Positions 9,571 through 16,224 of a stretch of DNA of 64,000 nt are shown here, one piece after another. Source of the stretch: Gemmatimonadaceae bacterium (GTDB taxonomy: Bacteria; Gemmatimonadota; Gemmatimonadetes; Gemmatimonadales; Gemmatimonadaceae); the NCBI GenBank assembly GCA_013813715.1, contig JACCRF010000041.1:186001-250000 (forward strand), written 5' to 3'. A model generated the notes under the pieces. It did no database searches and had not been told where the DNA came from. It saw only the letters and a list, made by a program, of their open reading frames with translations. The position numbers and the translations under genes were made by a program. Every line of letters begins with the position of its first letter. Within the stretch, counting starts at the first letter, position 1.

Positions 9571-10023
9571 CTAGACCCCCTTCTCTTCGAGCAGCGACAT
9601 GAACTCAGCGGGTTCCGATAACCCGAAGAGCCTCTCCGGAACGTCAGGCTCCTTGCTGAACTGAGCGATCTTGCCCAGCACGGGCAGGTACTGATTCGAG
9701 ACCTCGAGCGGTGGCGCGACGATGAGGAAGAAGAAGTTGACCGGCTTCTCATCTATCGCCTTGAAGTCCAATCCCCCGCTTTTCCGCCCGAAGGCGACGC
9801 GGAGCTTGCTCACCACGAGGGAGCGGCAATGGGGGATCGCGATGCCTCGTCCGATTCCGGTGGAGCCGAGGTTCTCCCTGCGCTTCAGCATCTTGAAGAG
9901 CATCCCTTCGGCCTTCTCGTCCAGCCCGAGAAGCCCGATCAGCTCTTTGAGAACTTCGTCCTTAGTCGAACCCTCGAGTTCCAGCTTAACGGCGTCTTCC
10001 GAGAAAAACTCGCGCAGCTCCAT
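9571..10023 (-). CDS. Orphan PTS EIIA domain protein (fructose/mannitol/PtsN type)
   Basis: EIIA phosphocarrier domain of about 150 residues with the phospho-accepting histidine in GRGIAIPHCRS. It begins MELREFFSEDAVKLELEG, the usual PtsN/EIIA start. No EIIB, EIIC, HPr or EI gene is nearby, so a regulatory (PTS-Ntr-like) rather than transport role is inferred. In-frame starts at 10092 (ATG) and 10116 (TTG) would extend it. The start at 10023 is preferred because it matches the family, follows a GAGAG purine stretch, and sits about 40 nt downstream of a TTGACA-N17-TAACTT promoter that lies inside the longer versions. It is convergent with guaA. Confidence 0.85.
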   Translation of the reverse strand: MELREFFSEDAVKLELEGSTKDEVLKELIGLLGLDEKAEGMLFKMLKRRENLGSTGIGRGIAIPHCRSLVVSKLRVAFGRKSGGLDFKAIDEKPVNFFFLIVAPPLEVSNQYLPVLGKIAQFSKEPDVPERLFGLSEPAEFMSLLEEKGV

Positions 10024-10072
10024 CCACTCTCTCGCTGTTTCACGGGTTAAGCGCAACGGCGCGGGGTCACCC

Positions 10073-10101
10073 AAGTTACCGTTGGCGTCCATGAGTGTCA
10101 A
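10073..10101 (-). promoter_or_regulatory. Sigma-70-like promoter for the EIIA gene
   Basis: On the minus strand a consensus -35 TTGACA (10101-10096) is followed by 17 bases and TAACTT (10078-10073). Predicted transcription starts near 10066, giving a leader of about 43 nt to the ATG at 10023. The -10 matches consensus at only three of six positions. Confidence 0.45.
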
Positions 10102-10110
10102 ACGACGATG

Positions 10111-10139
10111 TTGCAAGCACTTGTAGCGTCGGTTATGCT
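10111..10139 (+). promoter_or_regulatory. Sigma-70-like promoter for dusB, possibly giving a leaderless mRNA
   Basis: TTGCAA (10111-10116), 17 bases, TATGCT (10134-10139). Transcription would begin around 10146, only a few bases before the dusB ATG at 10149, and no Shine-Dalgarno sequence fits between. Confidence 0.45.
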
Positions 10140-10148
10140 TCGTGAATC

Positions 10149-11147
10149 ATGCGCTTTCCCTTCGTCACCGGCCATGCCGTGCCCCTTTACCTCGCCCCAA
10201 TGGCGGGAGTGTCGGAGTCGCCGTTCAGGCAGATGTGCCGCCGCTTCGGCGCCGACGCGGTCGTCACCGAGTTCCTGTCGGCTGAGGCGATTCGACGGGA
10301 GAACGCGGTCACGCTGTCGAAGCTGCGATTCGGGCCGGAGGAGCGTCCCATCGGCGTGCAGATCTTCGGCGCTGAGCCGGCGGCAATGGGAGACGCTGCG
10401 GCGCTGGTCACGGATGTGTTTCAGCCGGAGTTCATTGATATCAATTTCGGATGTCCGGTGAAGAAAGTCGTGCGCCGCAACGGTGGCTCGGGCTGCCTGA
10501 GGGATCTCGAGCTGGTGCAGCAGGTGATTCGCACGGTGGCGTCACGCACGCATCTTCCGGTTACGGTGAAGATCCGCAGCGGGTGGAACGAGGAGATGCG
10601 TGATCCCGTTTACATCGCGTTGAAGTGTCAGGACGCGGGCGCGCGGGCCCTCGCTCTCCATCCGCGTACTCGAACGCAGATGTACACGGGTTCGGCACGG
10701 TGGGAGGAGATCGCCTCAGTCGTTCAGGCACTCGAGATTCCGGTTATCGGGAACGGCGACATCAAGACCGCCGAGGACGCGGTAAGGCTGCATCGCGAGA
10801 CCGGTTGCGCGGCGGTGATGATCGCGCGCGGGGCGTTCGGACAGCCGTGGATATTCGACCAGACGCGCGCTCTCATGAAAGGGAAGCCGAAGCCGGACGC
10901 ACCGCCGGTGCCCGAGCGATTCGCCATCGCCTTGGATCACGCACGCCTGGTGGCGGAATATGAAGCGGATCCACGGGGCGCCGCGATCGAGTTCCGAAAG
11001 CACCTTGGCTGGTACGTCAAGGGATTGGCTGATTCGGCGGACTTACGGAAGCGCCTTTACGCGGTGGAGTCATTCTCCGAGATCGAGGCGATCTTTGATG
11101 AGTATCTCGGCACGCACGCGGACGAGTTGGTGGAGAGCGCGGCGTAG
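10149..11147 (+). CDS. dusB: tRNA-dihydrouridine synthase
   Basis: FMN-dependent flavoenzyme that reduces specific uridines in tRNA D-loops. The 332-residue TIM-barrel protein opens with YLAPMAGVSESPFRQM and contains the signature DINFGCPVKKVVRRNGGS with the catalytic cysteine region, VTVKIRSGW, the LHPRTRTQMYTG loop, and IGNGDIKT plus MIARGAFGQPW for FMN phosphate binding. The C-terminal helical domain is present. The overall pattern fits DusB best, though Dus subfamily cannot be fixed by eye. It starts immediately after a predicted promoter and diverges from the EIIA gene. Confidence 0.92.
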   Translation: MRFPFVTGHAVPLYLAPMAGVSESPFRQMCRRFGADAVVTEFLSAEAIRRENAVTLSKLRFGPEERPIGVQIFGAEPAAMGDAAALVTDVFQPEFIDINFGCPVKKVVRRNGGSGCLRDLELVQQVIRTVASRTHLPVTVKIRSGWNEEMRDPVYIALKCQDAGARALALHPRTRTQMYTGSARWEEIASVVQALEIPVIGNGDIKTAEDAVRLHRETGCAAVMIARGAFGQPWIFDQTRALMKGKPKPDAPPVPERFAIALDHARLVAEYEADPRGAAIEFRKHLGWYVKGLADSADLRKRLYAVESFSEIEAIFDEYLGTHADELVESAA

Positions 11148-11233
11148 GTTCCGGCCTTTCCCACTTGCAGGCGGCTCGCGTCGGCGTCATATCATAGCCC
11201 GCTGGATCCCCCACATCCAAACGGAGGCTGGTC

Positions 11234-12058
11234 ATGAATCGAGTCGTAGCAATGGTGGCAGCAGGCCTACTCGTTGTTGCCGCACCAAGATCTGGTTTAG
11301 CGCAGTGCACCGAAGCCGACAAGACAGCCCTCGAGGCCTTCGACAAGGCCTGGGGTGACGCAGGCATCCGCGGCGATCGTGCGTTCCTCGAGAATGTCTA
11401 CGCGGCGAACTTCGTCGCGCATAATCCGGCGGGGCCGATCGACCGTGCTCTGACCATCAGCAATACGATGGCGACCGCGGAGCGGAACAAGGCGAATCCT
11501 CAGCCGGTTGCGGTTGCCGATCACTACATGATCACTTGCACTCCAAATACCGCGACGATCACGCACCGAAACGTCGTTCCGCCCGCAGCAGGAAGCAACG
11601 CAGCCCCGGCCTATTCGCGGAGCGTTCATTTTCTGGAGAAGCGGGGAAACCGGTGGCAAGTCGTGAGCACCGCGGGGCACCAGTTGGGCGACGCGGCGGT
11701 ACTTGGCTACATGGAGCTGGACTGGAACGCCGCCGGAAAAAAACGTGACCATACGTGGGTCGAGCAGAACTACGCGACGTTTGCATCCGATGTCAGCAGC
11801 AGGACCGGCATGATGGAAAACAAGACGCAGGCGGTCGAGTCGATGAAATCCGACAAGACCGTTACTGAATCGCTCGAGATGTCCGACGTCAACATCCGGG
11901 TGGAGGGGAACACGGCTGTGGTCACCGGCGTGAATCACGCCAAAGGAAAGGATGCGGACGGGAAGCCATTCGATCGCCGCGTGCGCTTCACGGACACGTT
12001 CGTAAAGCAGGACGGCCGCTGGATGGTCTGGGCGACCCAGGGGACGCGAATCCAGTAG
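11234..12058 (+). CDS. Secreted protein with two SnoaL/DUF4440-like domains
   Basis: The 274-residue product has a cleavable signal peptide (hydrophobic residues 4-17, probable cleavage after GLAQ). Two NTF2-fold-like repeats follow. The first (about 25-155) ends RSVHFLEKRGNRWQVVS. The second (about 160-274) ends RFTDTFVKQDGRWMVWAT, so the two halves end with the same strand pattern. Such domains occur in isomerases, cyclases and proteins of unknown function, and no catalytic residues can be assigned. A good SD (GGAGG) precedes the ATG and a possible promoter (TTGCAG ... TATCAT, 11165-11195, 19-bp spacer) lies upstream. It appears to be a single-gene unit. Confidence 0.75.
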   Translation: MNRVVAMVAAGLLVVAAPRSGLAQCTEADKTALEAFDKAWGDAGIRGDRAFLENVYAANFVAHNPAGPIDRALTISNTMATAERNKANPQPVAVADHYMITCTPNTATITHRNVVPPAAGSNAAPAYSRSVHFLEKRGNRWQVVSTAGHQLGDAAVLGYMELDWNAAGKKRDHTWVEQNYATFASDVSSRTGMMENKTQAVESMKSDKTVTESLEMSDVNIRVEGNTAVVTGVNHAKGKDADGKPFDRRVRFTDTFVKQDGRWMVWATQGTRIQ

Positions 12059-12117
12059 GACGCGACAGGCGGCGGGCGAGGTCTATTGCCAGAACCCGTT
12101 CTCCGCCAACGTGTTAG

Positions 12118-12139
12118 AAGCTTGGAGGTGAAGCTTTTT
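12118..12139 (+). terminator. Weak hairpin with short T-run after the DUF4440 gene
   Basis: AAGCTT (12118-12123) pairs with AAGCTT (12131-12136) across a 7-base loop and is followed by TTT. The stem is only six AT-rich pairs, so termination efficiency is doubtful. Confidence 0.3.
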
Positions 12140-12154
12140 ATCATGCCTCTTTTC

Positions 12155-12183
12155 TTGACTTCCGGCCCCCGGTCGCGTATACT
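12155..12183 (+). promoter_or_regulatory. Strong sigma-70-like promoter of ssrA
   Basis: TTGACT (12155-12160), exactly 17 bases, TATACT (12178-12183). Five of six bases match consensus in each hexamer, and the expected start falls at about 12190, next to the mature tmRNA 5' end at 12192. Confidence 0.85.
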
Positions 12184-12191
12184 TCGTGAAC

Positions 12192-12549
12192 GGGGGCGAC
12201 TGGCTTCGACGGGGTTGGTGAAGCCGTGGCTGCGTGCCCAGGTTCTCGGATCCTGGTAAAACCTTCGGGAAAATTTTCAACTGCCAACGATAATCTGGCA
12301 CTGGCTGCGTAACTCTTAGGAGTTGCTGCACCTGCCCTTGAGGAAGCCCGCCCGAGGCGGCTTTGAGGGTATCGCAAATTTGGGCTAGTCGAGCGTCACG
12401 CCTTCGGGCCCTCGGCGAAGAGCTTGAAGGCTTGTTCAGCAGTGGGCCGCCCACCGGCCAGCGGGCTGGAGACATCAATCGGTGGGATACGCACGTAGAA
12501 GCTGTGGTGAATTCAGTCTCGGACCGGGGTTCGAATCCCCGCGCCTCCA
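12192..12549 (+). ncRNA. ssrA: Transfer-messenger RNA (tmRNA)
   Basis: Rescues stalled ribosomes by trans-translation together with SmpB. The 5' end GGGGGCGACTGGCTTCGACG has the conserved tmRNA start, and its first seven bases pair with CGCCTCC at 12542-12548 to make the acceptor stem with one G-U pair. The T-arm GGTTCGAATCCCC lies near the 3' end. The tag reading frame at 12283-12312 encodes ANDNLALAA followed by TAA. The sequence after the discriminator base (12549) is not CCA, so CCA must be added after transcription. This is the one-piece bacterial form. A strong promoter precedes it and a perfect hairpin terminator follows. Confidence 0.97.
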
Positions 12550-12568
12550 CTCAAGAAAGACCGACGGG

Positions 12569-12599
12569 AAGGAGCGGGCTCAATGCCCGCTCCTTTTTT
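12569..12599 (+). terminator. Rho-independent terminator of ssrA
   Basis: GGAGCGGGC (12571-12579) pairs perfectly with GCCCGCTCC (12585-12593) over a TCAAT loop, extended by two A-T pairs, and is followed by a run of T to 12599. Confidence 0.95.
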
Positions 12600-12634
12600 C
12601 GAACGGTATTTTCCCCAAGCCAGGTACCGTGGCC

Positions 12635-13135
12635 ATGACCTTCAGGCGGCTCCTCGCCATCGCGCTTCTCAGCCTCGCCTGCACTGGGCCGGACGCCGCA
12701 CCGAAAGCGAGCCAGAGCGTCGCCCGCTTCAGTGTCGCGGAGAATGCTACGTCGCTTGCCTCTAAACCCGGCGGTACTTTTGAGCTTCACGTGACCGCGG
12801 CGATCGACAGTGGATGGCACGTCTACTCGCTCACTCAGAAATCAGGCGGGCCAGTGCCGCTCTCGATCTCGGTTGCGCCCACAGAGGTTTTCACCCTCGA
12901 CGGAGCTCCGAAGGGCCCTCAGCCAACCGTAAAAGTCGATCCCACCTTCGGAATGGATACCGAGACGTACGACGGCACCCCCCTGTTCATTGTTCCGGTT
13001 CGTATCGGGACTTCGGCGCCGAGCGGAGTGCATACGCTGGACGTAACTGTGCGATCACAAACGTGCAGCGACTGGCTCTGCCTCGACCCGAAAACAACTC
13101 GGCTCACCGTACCCGTAACCGTCGCGGCCCGGTGA
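12635..13135 (+). CDS. Lipoprotein with DsbD N-terminal-like domain
   Basis: The 166-residue product begins with a short leader ending in the lipobox SLAC (Cys16), so it is probably a membrane-anchored lipoprotein. The rest resembles the immunoglobulin-like alpha domain of thiol:disulfide interchange protein DsbD, including the AAIDSGWHVYSLTQ strand and a cysteine pair TCSDWLC (CX4C) near the C terminus that could cycle between thiol and disulfide. The membrane and thioredoxin domains of DsbD are absent, so it may pass electrons to or from another partner. The start is placed at the ATG that gives the signal peptide; a longer reading would run through the tmRNA. Confidence 0.75.
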   Translation: MTFRRLLAIALLSLACTGPDAAPKASQSVARFSVAENATSLASKPGGTFELHVTAAIDSGWHVYSLTQKSGGPVPLSISVAPTEVFTLDGAPKGPQPTVKVDPTFGMDTETYDGTPLFIVPVRIGTSAPSGVHTLDVTVRSQTCSDWLCLDPKTTRLTVPVTVAAR

Positions 13136-13161
13136 ACCGATCCGTAGTTGCAGTTCCGGCT

Positions 13162-13217
13162 GAGCCCGTAGCCGGGAGCGCCTTACCAGCCGGCAGCCTG
13201 GCAGGTCTCCTTTCCGT
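13162..13217. repeat. Partial copy of the inverted-repeat element at 47664-47887
   Basis: Shares a block reading roughly AGCCGGRAGCGCCTYA-CCAGCCGGCAGCC with the right arm of the 47.8-kb element and, like it, ends in TTCCGT. It lies in the 127-bp gap between two convergent genes, along with small CCGGCT/AGCCGG hairpins. Confidence 0.55.
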
Positions 13218-13262
13218 CGTCGACACACGCACGATCCCCGAATTCCGTGCACCGATCGCCGC

Positions 13263-14327
13263 CTAAGGCGCAGCCCCTCCGACTTTCTCACTTTCCTCCG
13301 CACCCTCTCCCAGCATCGCCGGCTCACGATCAGCGGTTAGCGTTTCAGTCTGCTTTCTCTCCGCCGACCTTTTCATCAGAAACTCCGGCGCGAGCGCCAC
13401 ACCGATCAATGTGATCGGCAGAATCTGAAGCGTCTGAATCAGCAGCGACACAGCAATCGCGTCGTTCCGCGATACACCGAACTGCTCGGCGGTGAGCGCG
13501 TAGACGAACTGGAAGAACCCGACATTCCCCGGTGTCGCGCGGACGAGCAGTCCCAGATTCACGGCAAGCAGCGCCGCCAGGCTTCCAGCGGCGGAAATGT
13601 CGACGTGTGCAGCCGCCGCAGCGAGCTCGAACGTCGCGATCTGTCCGGCCCACGAAATCATCGAGACGACCAGCGCACCCGCGAACCGCGGTCCAGTGGT
13701 CAGCGACCGGGTGCTCATCGCGAATCCGGACAGATACGCCTTGATTCTCCCCCACAGTCCGCGAGCCTCGTCGCGATGCTCGGGGACGTGGTCGGGGCCG
13801 ATGTGTCGCGCGGCGTAGACGAACCACACAATCAGAACCGCGATGACGGCCAGAAGGATCTCCGCGGGCAGCCGCCATTTCTCCAGCGAAGGAGGCAGAT
13901 CGAACACGATCACGCCGAGGACAAGCAGGATGACAAAGCCCACCGGATCGAACAGGCGCTCCAGCGCAAGAGTCGCCAGAACTCTCGAGCTCGGTATCCC
14001 TGTCGCGCGTGAAACGAACACGACACGGGCGGCGTCTCCCCCGTTCGCCACGAGAACGTTATTGAGGCCCGCACCGGCGAGCGTCGCCCTGAGCGCGAGA
14101 GGCAGCGATGGCGATCCCGCCGGCTTCAGAAAAAGCCACCACCGCACGCACTTGATCGCAATCGAGATGAAGTTCGCGGCGATTGCCGCGAGCAGGAGTG
14201 GAAGCGAGGCGCTGCGCATCGACGCCCACGCAGCGCCCCAGTCGATTGTCCGCGCGAAGATGACGAGGAAGATTACGATCGCTGCCGTCACGAGCCAGCG
14301 AAGCGCGCGCGCCAGCTTGGGGTTCAC
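13263..14327 (-). CDS. YbhN/AglD-type membrane protein (LPG synthase transmembrane-region family)
   Basis: The 354-residue polytopic protein has about eight membrane segments and matches the flippase-like TM region shared by MprF, YbhN and AglD: LNNVLVANGGDAARV near residues 89-103 and the RATPGNVGFFQF motif near residues 264-275. The soluble lysyltransferase domain of MprF is missing, so it is not lysyl-PG synthase. Family members are thought to move or help process lipid-linked glycans or aminoacylated lipids. Its GTG overlaps the deacetylase stop as GTGA, tying it to the glycosyltransferase and deacetylase upstream; a joint role in an envelope glycolipid is inferred. Confidence 0.8.
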   Translation of the reverse strand: MNPKLARALRWLVTAAIVIFLVIFARTIDWGAAWASMRSASLPLLLAAIAANFISIAIKCVRWWLFLKPAGSPSLPLALRATLAGAGLNNVLVANGGDAARVVFVSRATGIPSSRVLATLALERLFDPVGFVILLVLGVIVFDLPPSLEKWRLPAEILLAVIAVLIVWFVYAARHIGPDHVPEHRDEARGLWGRIKAYLSGFAMSTRSLTTGPRFAGALVVSMISWAGQIATFELAAAAAHVDISAAGSLAALLAVNLGLLVRATPGNVGFFQFVYALTAEQFGVSRNDAIAVSLLIQTLQILPITLIGVALAPEFLMKRSAERKQTETLTADREPAMLGEGAEESEKVGGAAP

Positions 14328-15013
14328 CGAGTGGGCAGCGTCACGAACTCATAGCCCCGTTCAACGAGGCCCTCGATGATTCCGGGGAGAGCTTCCGCGG
14401 TCTGTGTCCGGTCTCCATCGGCGTTATACCCGTCTCCATCATGGAGCAGGATGATCGAACCGGGCCTCGCTCCCTCGACGGTGCGGTCCACAATCGCCTG
14501 CACGCCCGGCCGGTCGCTGTCCCACACGCCGAGCGTCCACCCGATCGTTCGCTCGCCGAGCGACTCGGCGATCGCCGACACCCATGGGTTGCGGAAGCCG
14601 TGCGGGGCGCGGAAGAAGCGAGGCGTGCGCCCAGCGGCACGCTCGATCGCGCGCTTGCCGAGACCGAGATCGCGCTTTACGTAGAACGGCGACTTGAAGT
14701 GCAGCTTCCGGTGGAAGTAACCGTGGTTGCCAATCTGATGGCCTTCACCCGCGACGCGCTGCACAATGGCTGGCCACCTCTCCGCATGGCGGCCGAGGAC
14801 AAAAAAAGTCGCGTGCACGCCGTACTCGCGGAGCGTATCGAGTATCCGAGGAGTTGCTTCGGGGTTCGGGCCGTCGTCGAAAGTGAGCGCGACCTTTCGC
14901 TCCCGCGTCGGAAGATGTCCGAGAACCGAACCGAACAAAAAGCTGTTTCGGTGGAAGGCGCCGTGCACCGCGCCACCAAGCATCGACAGTCCCACAGCGG
15001 CCTGTACGATCAT
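14324..15013 (-). CDS. Polysaccharide deacetylase (NodB homology, CE4)
   Basis: Metal-dependent deacetylase of N-acetylated glycans. The 229-residue product starts with a hydrophobic signal/anchor and then shows CE4 motifs in order: MT1 TFDDGPNPE, MT2 NHGYFHRK (the metal-binding His pair, with Gly at the usual Thr/Ser position), MT3 RAPHGFRNPW, MT4 with GWTLGVWDSDRPG, and MT5 ILLHDGDG. All expected metal ligands and the catalytic Asp/His appear present. It overlaps both neighbours by four bases (ATGA upstream, GTGA downstream), so it is co-translated with a GT4 glycosyltransferase, the PimB/PIG-L type of pairing used to make amino-sugar glycolipids. The substrate is unknown. Confidence 0.88.
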   Translation of the reverse strand: MIVQAAVGLSMLGGAVHGAFHRNSFLFGSVLGHLPTRERKVALTFDDGPNPEATPRILDTLREYGVHATFFVLGRHAERWPAIVQRVAGEGHQIGNHGYFHRKLHFKSPFYVKRDLGLGKRAIERAAGRTPRFFRAPHGFRNPWVSAIAESLGERTIGWTLGVWDSDRPGVQAIVDRTVEGARPGSIILLHDGDGYNADGDRTQTAEALPGIIEGLVERGYEFVTLPTR

Positions 15014-16224
15014 CTGCCCACGTGTTCCAGGCGCCGGTTGCCGAGCACGCCCGTGTATACGTCGAGGACTGCTTCAGTCACGTTCGGCCATCCGTACTGC
15101 TGCGCGTGCACGCGACCCGTCTTGCCGAGCCGGGCGCGAAGCGTCTCGTCGTCGAGCAGGCGCACCAGACTGTCGGCAAGCGCGTTGCGGTCGCCGCAGC
15201 GGAACATGAGCGCCTCGCGCTCGTGCTTCACCACGTCGCGAAAGCCGAGAATATCCGAGCACACGACGGGGGTTTCGCACGCCATCGATTCGAGTAGAGT
15301 GATGCCGAACGATGCTTTCGTCGTCGGGCACGCATAGATCGAGCTGTGCGCGTAGTAACTGGGGCGCGAGCCGAGCACTGCGCCGACGAACGTTATCGCG
15401 GGATCACCGTCGGCGGCCTTGTAGTAGTGATTGCGTAGAGGCCCGTCTCCCACCACCACCAGCTGCGCGTCGCGGTTGCGCCCGCGGACACGCTTGAACG
15501 AATCGATGAGCGTCGTCAGCCCATTCCGTGGATCGAATCGGCCGAGAAAGAGAATCACCGCAACGTCTTTCCGGATTCCGGGCGGTGGCGGGACATGCGG
15601 ATGGAAGAGATCCAGATCGATTCCATTGGGTACTATCGTCCAGTTTGCCTCGAAATACCGGTTGAGCGCAACCGTCGTCGAATGGGAGACGGCGATAGCG
15701 GCCTGGAGCCGATCGAGTTTCTTCTGGAGTATGCGCCGGGTGATGCCGTACAGCAGCGACCGCTCGAAGTACGTATGAAAAGTCCCGACAACCGGACAGT
15801 CCGCCTCATCCATCGCAAGGAGCGGAAGTGAAGGACTGAGCGGCGAATGCACATGGACGATGTCGTACCGTCCCCGCGCCAGCGTTCGCCTCATTTCCCT
15901 GCGCAGCGATAGTCCGAGCGTCATGCGCGCCTGCGAGCCGTTGAAGTAGAGGGGCTGGCTCGTTCCCATCCGTATGACATGCGGCTCCGCTACCGCGCCT
16001 TCGAGCTTCGACGTGATGATGTCCACGTGATGGCCGAGGCGGCGCGCTTCACGCGCGAAGAAGTGGACGTGCTCGCAGATGCCGCCGAGGTGCGGATAGT
16101 AGTACTCTGTGACGAGCGCTATTCGCAGCGGGCGCGCGAACCCTCCCGTCACCCGCGGCAATGCGCCGGCTGGTGTCAGCTCGATCGCGCGCGCGAGGTT
16201 ACCTCGACGAGCCAAGAGCGGCAT
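15010..16224 (-). CDS. GT4-family glycosyltransferase
   Basis: GT-B retaining glycosyltransferase of about 404 residues. The donor-binding and acceptor motifs are clear: IALVTEYYYPHLGGICEH at the N-terminal Rossmann fold, HVHSPLSPSLPLLA, the HTYFE loop, VPNGIDLDLFHP, FLGRFDPRNGL, VVVGDGPL, and ASFGITLLESMACETPVVCS with the catalytic EX7E. It resembles PimB/MshA-like enzymes that act on lipid or inositol acceptors. The start is uncertain: ATG at 16224 is chosen because it overlaps ppdK least; ATGs at 16275 and further upstream would lie deeper in ppdK. It overlaps the deacetylase start as ATGA. Confidence 0.85.
   Translation of the reverse strand: MPLLARRGNLARAIELTPAGALPRVTGGFARPLRIALVTEYYYPHLGGICEHVHFFAREARRLGHHVDIITSKLEGAVAEPHVIRMGTSQPLYFNGSQARMTLGLSLRREMRRTLARGRYDIVHVHSPLSPSLPLLAMDEADCPVVGTFHTYFERSLLYGITRRILQKKLDRLQAAIAVSHSTTVALNRYFEANWTIVPNGIDLDLFHPHVPPPPGIRKDVAVILFLGRFDPRNGLTTLIDSFKRVRGRNRDAQLVVVGDGPLRNHYYKAADGDPAITFVGAVLGSRPSYYAHSSIYACPTTKASFGITLLESMACETPVVCSDILGFRDVVKHEREALMFRCGDRNALADSLVRLLDDETLRARLGKTGRVHAQQYGWPNVTEAVLDVYTGVLGNRRLEHVGR

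Noticed and set aside
12521-12549. A tRNA 3' half (GGTTCGAATCCCC)
   Set aside because: It is the T-arm and acceptor of the tmRNA, which pairs with the 5' end at 12192.
12814-13266. Possible small gene after the DsbD-like lipoprotein, using the GTG at 13132
   Set aside because: The reading frame coincides with the repeat block at 13162-13217 and its Ala/Pro/Val-rich product reflects that repeat; no SD or homology.
13263-14327. Lysyl-phosphatidylglycerol synthase MprF
   Set aside because: Only the membrane region is present; the soluble aminoacyl transfer domain is missing.
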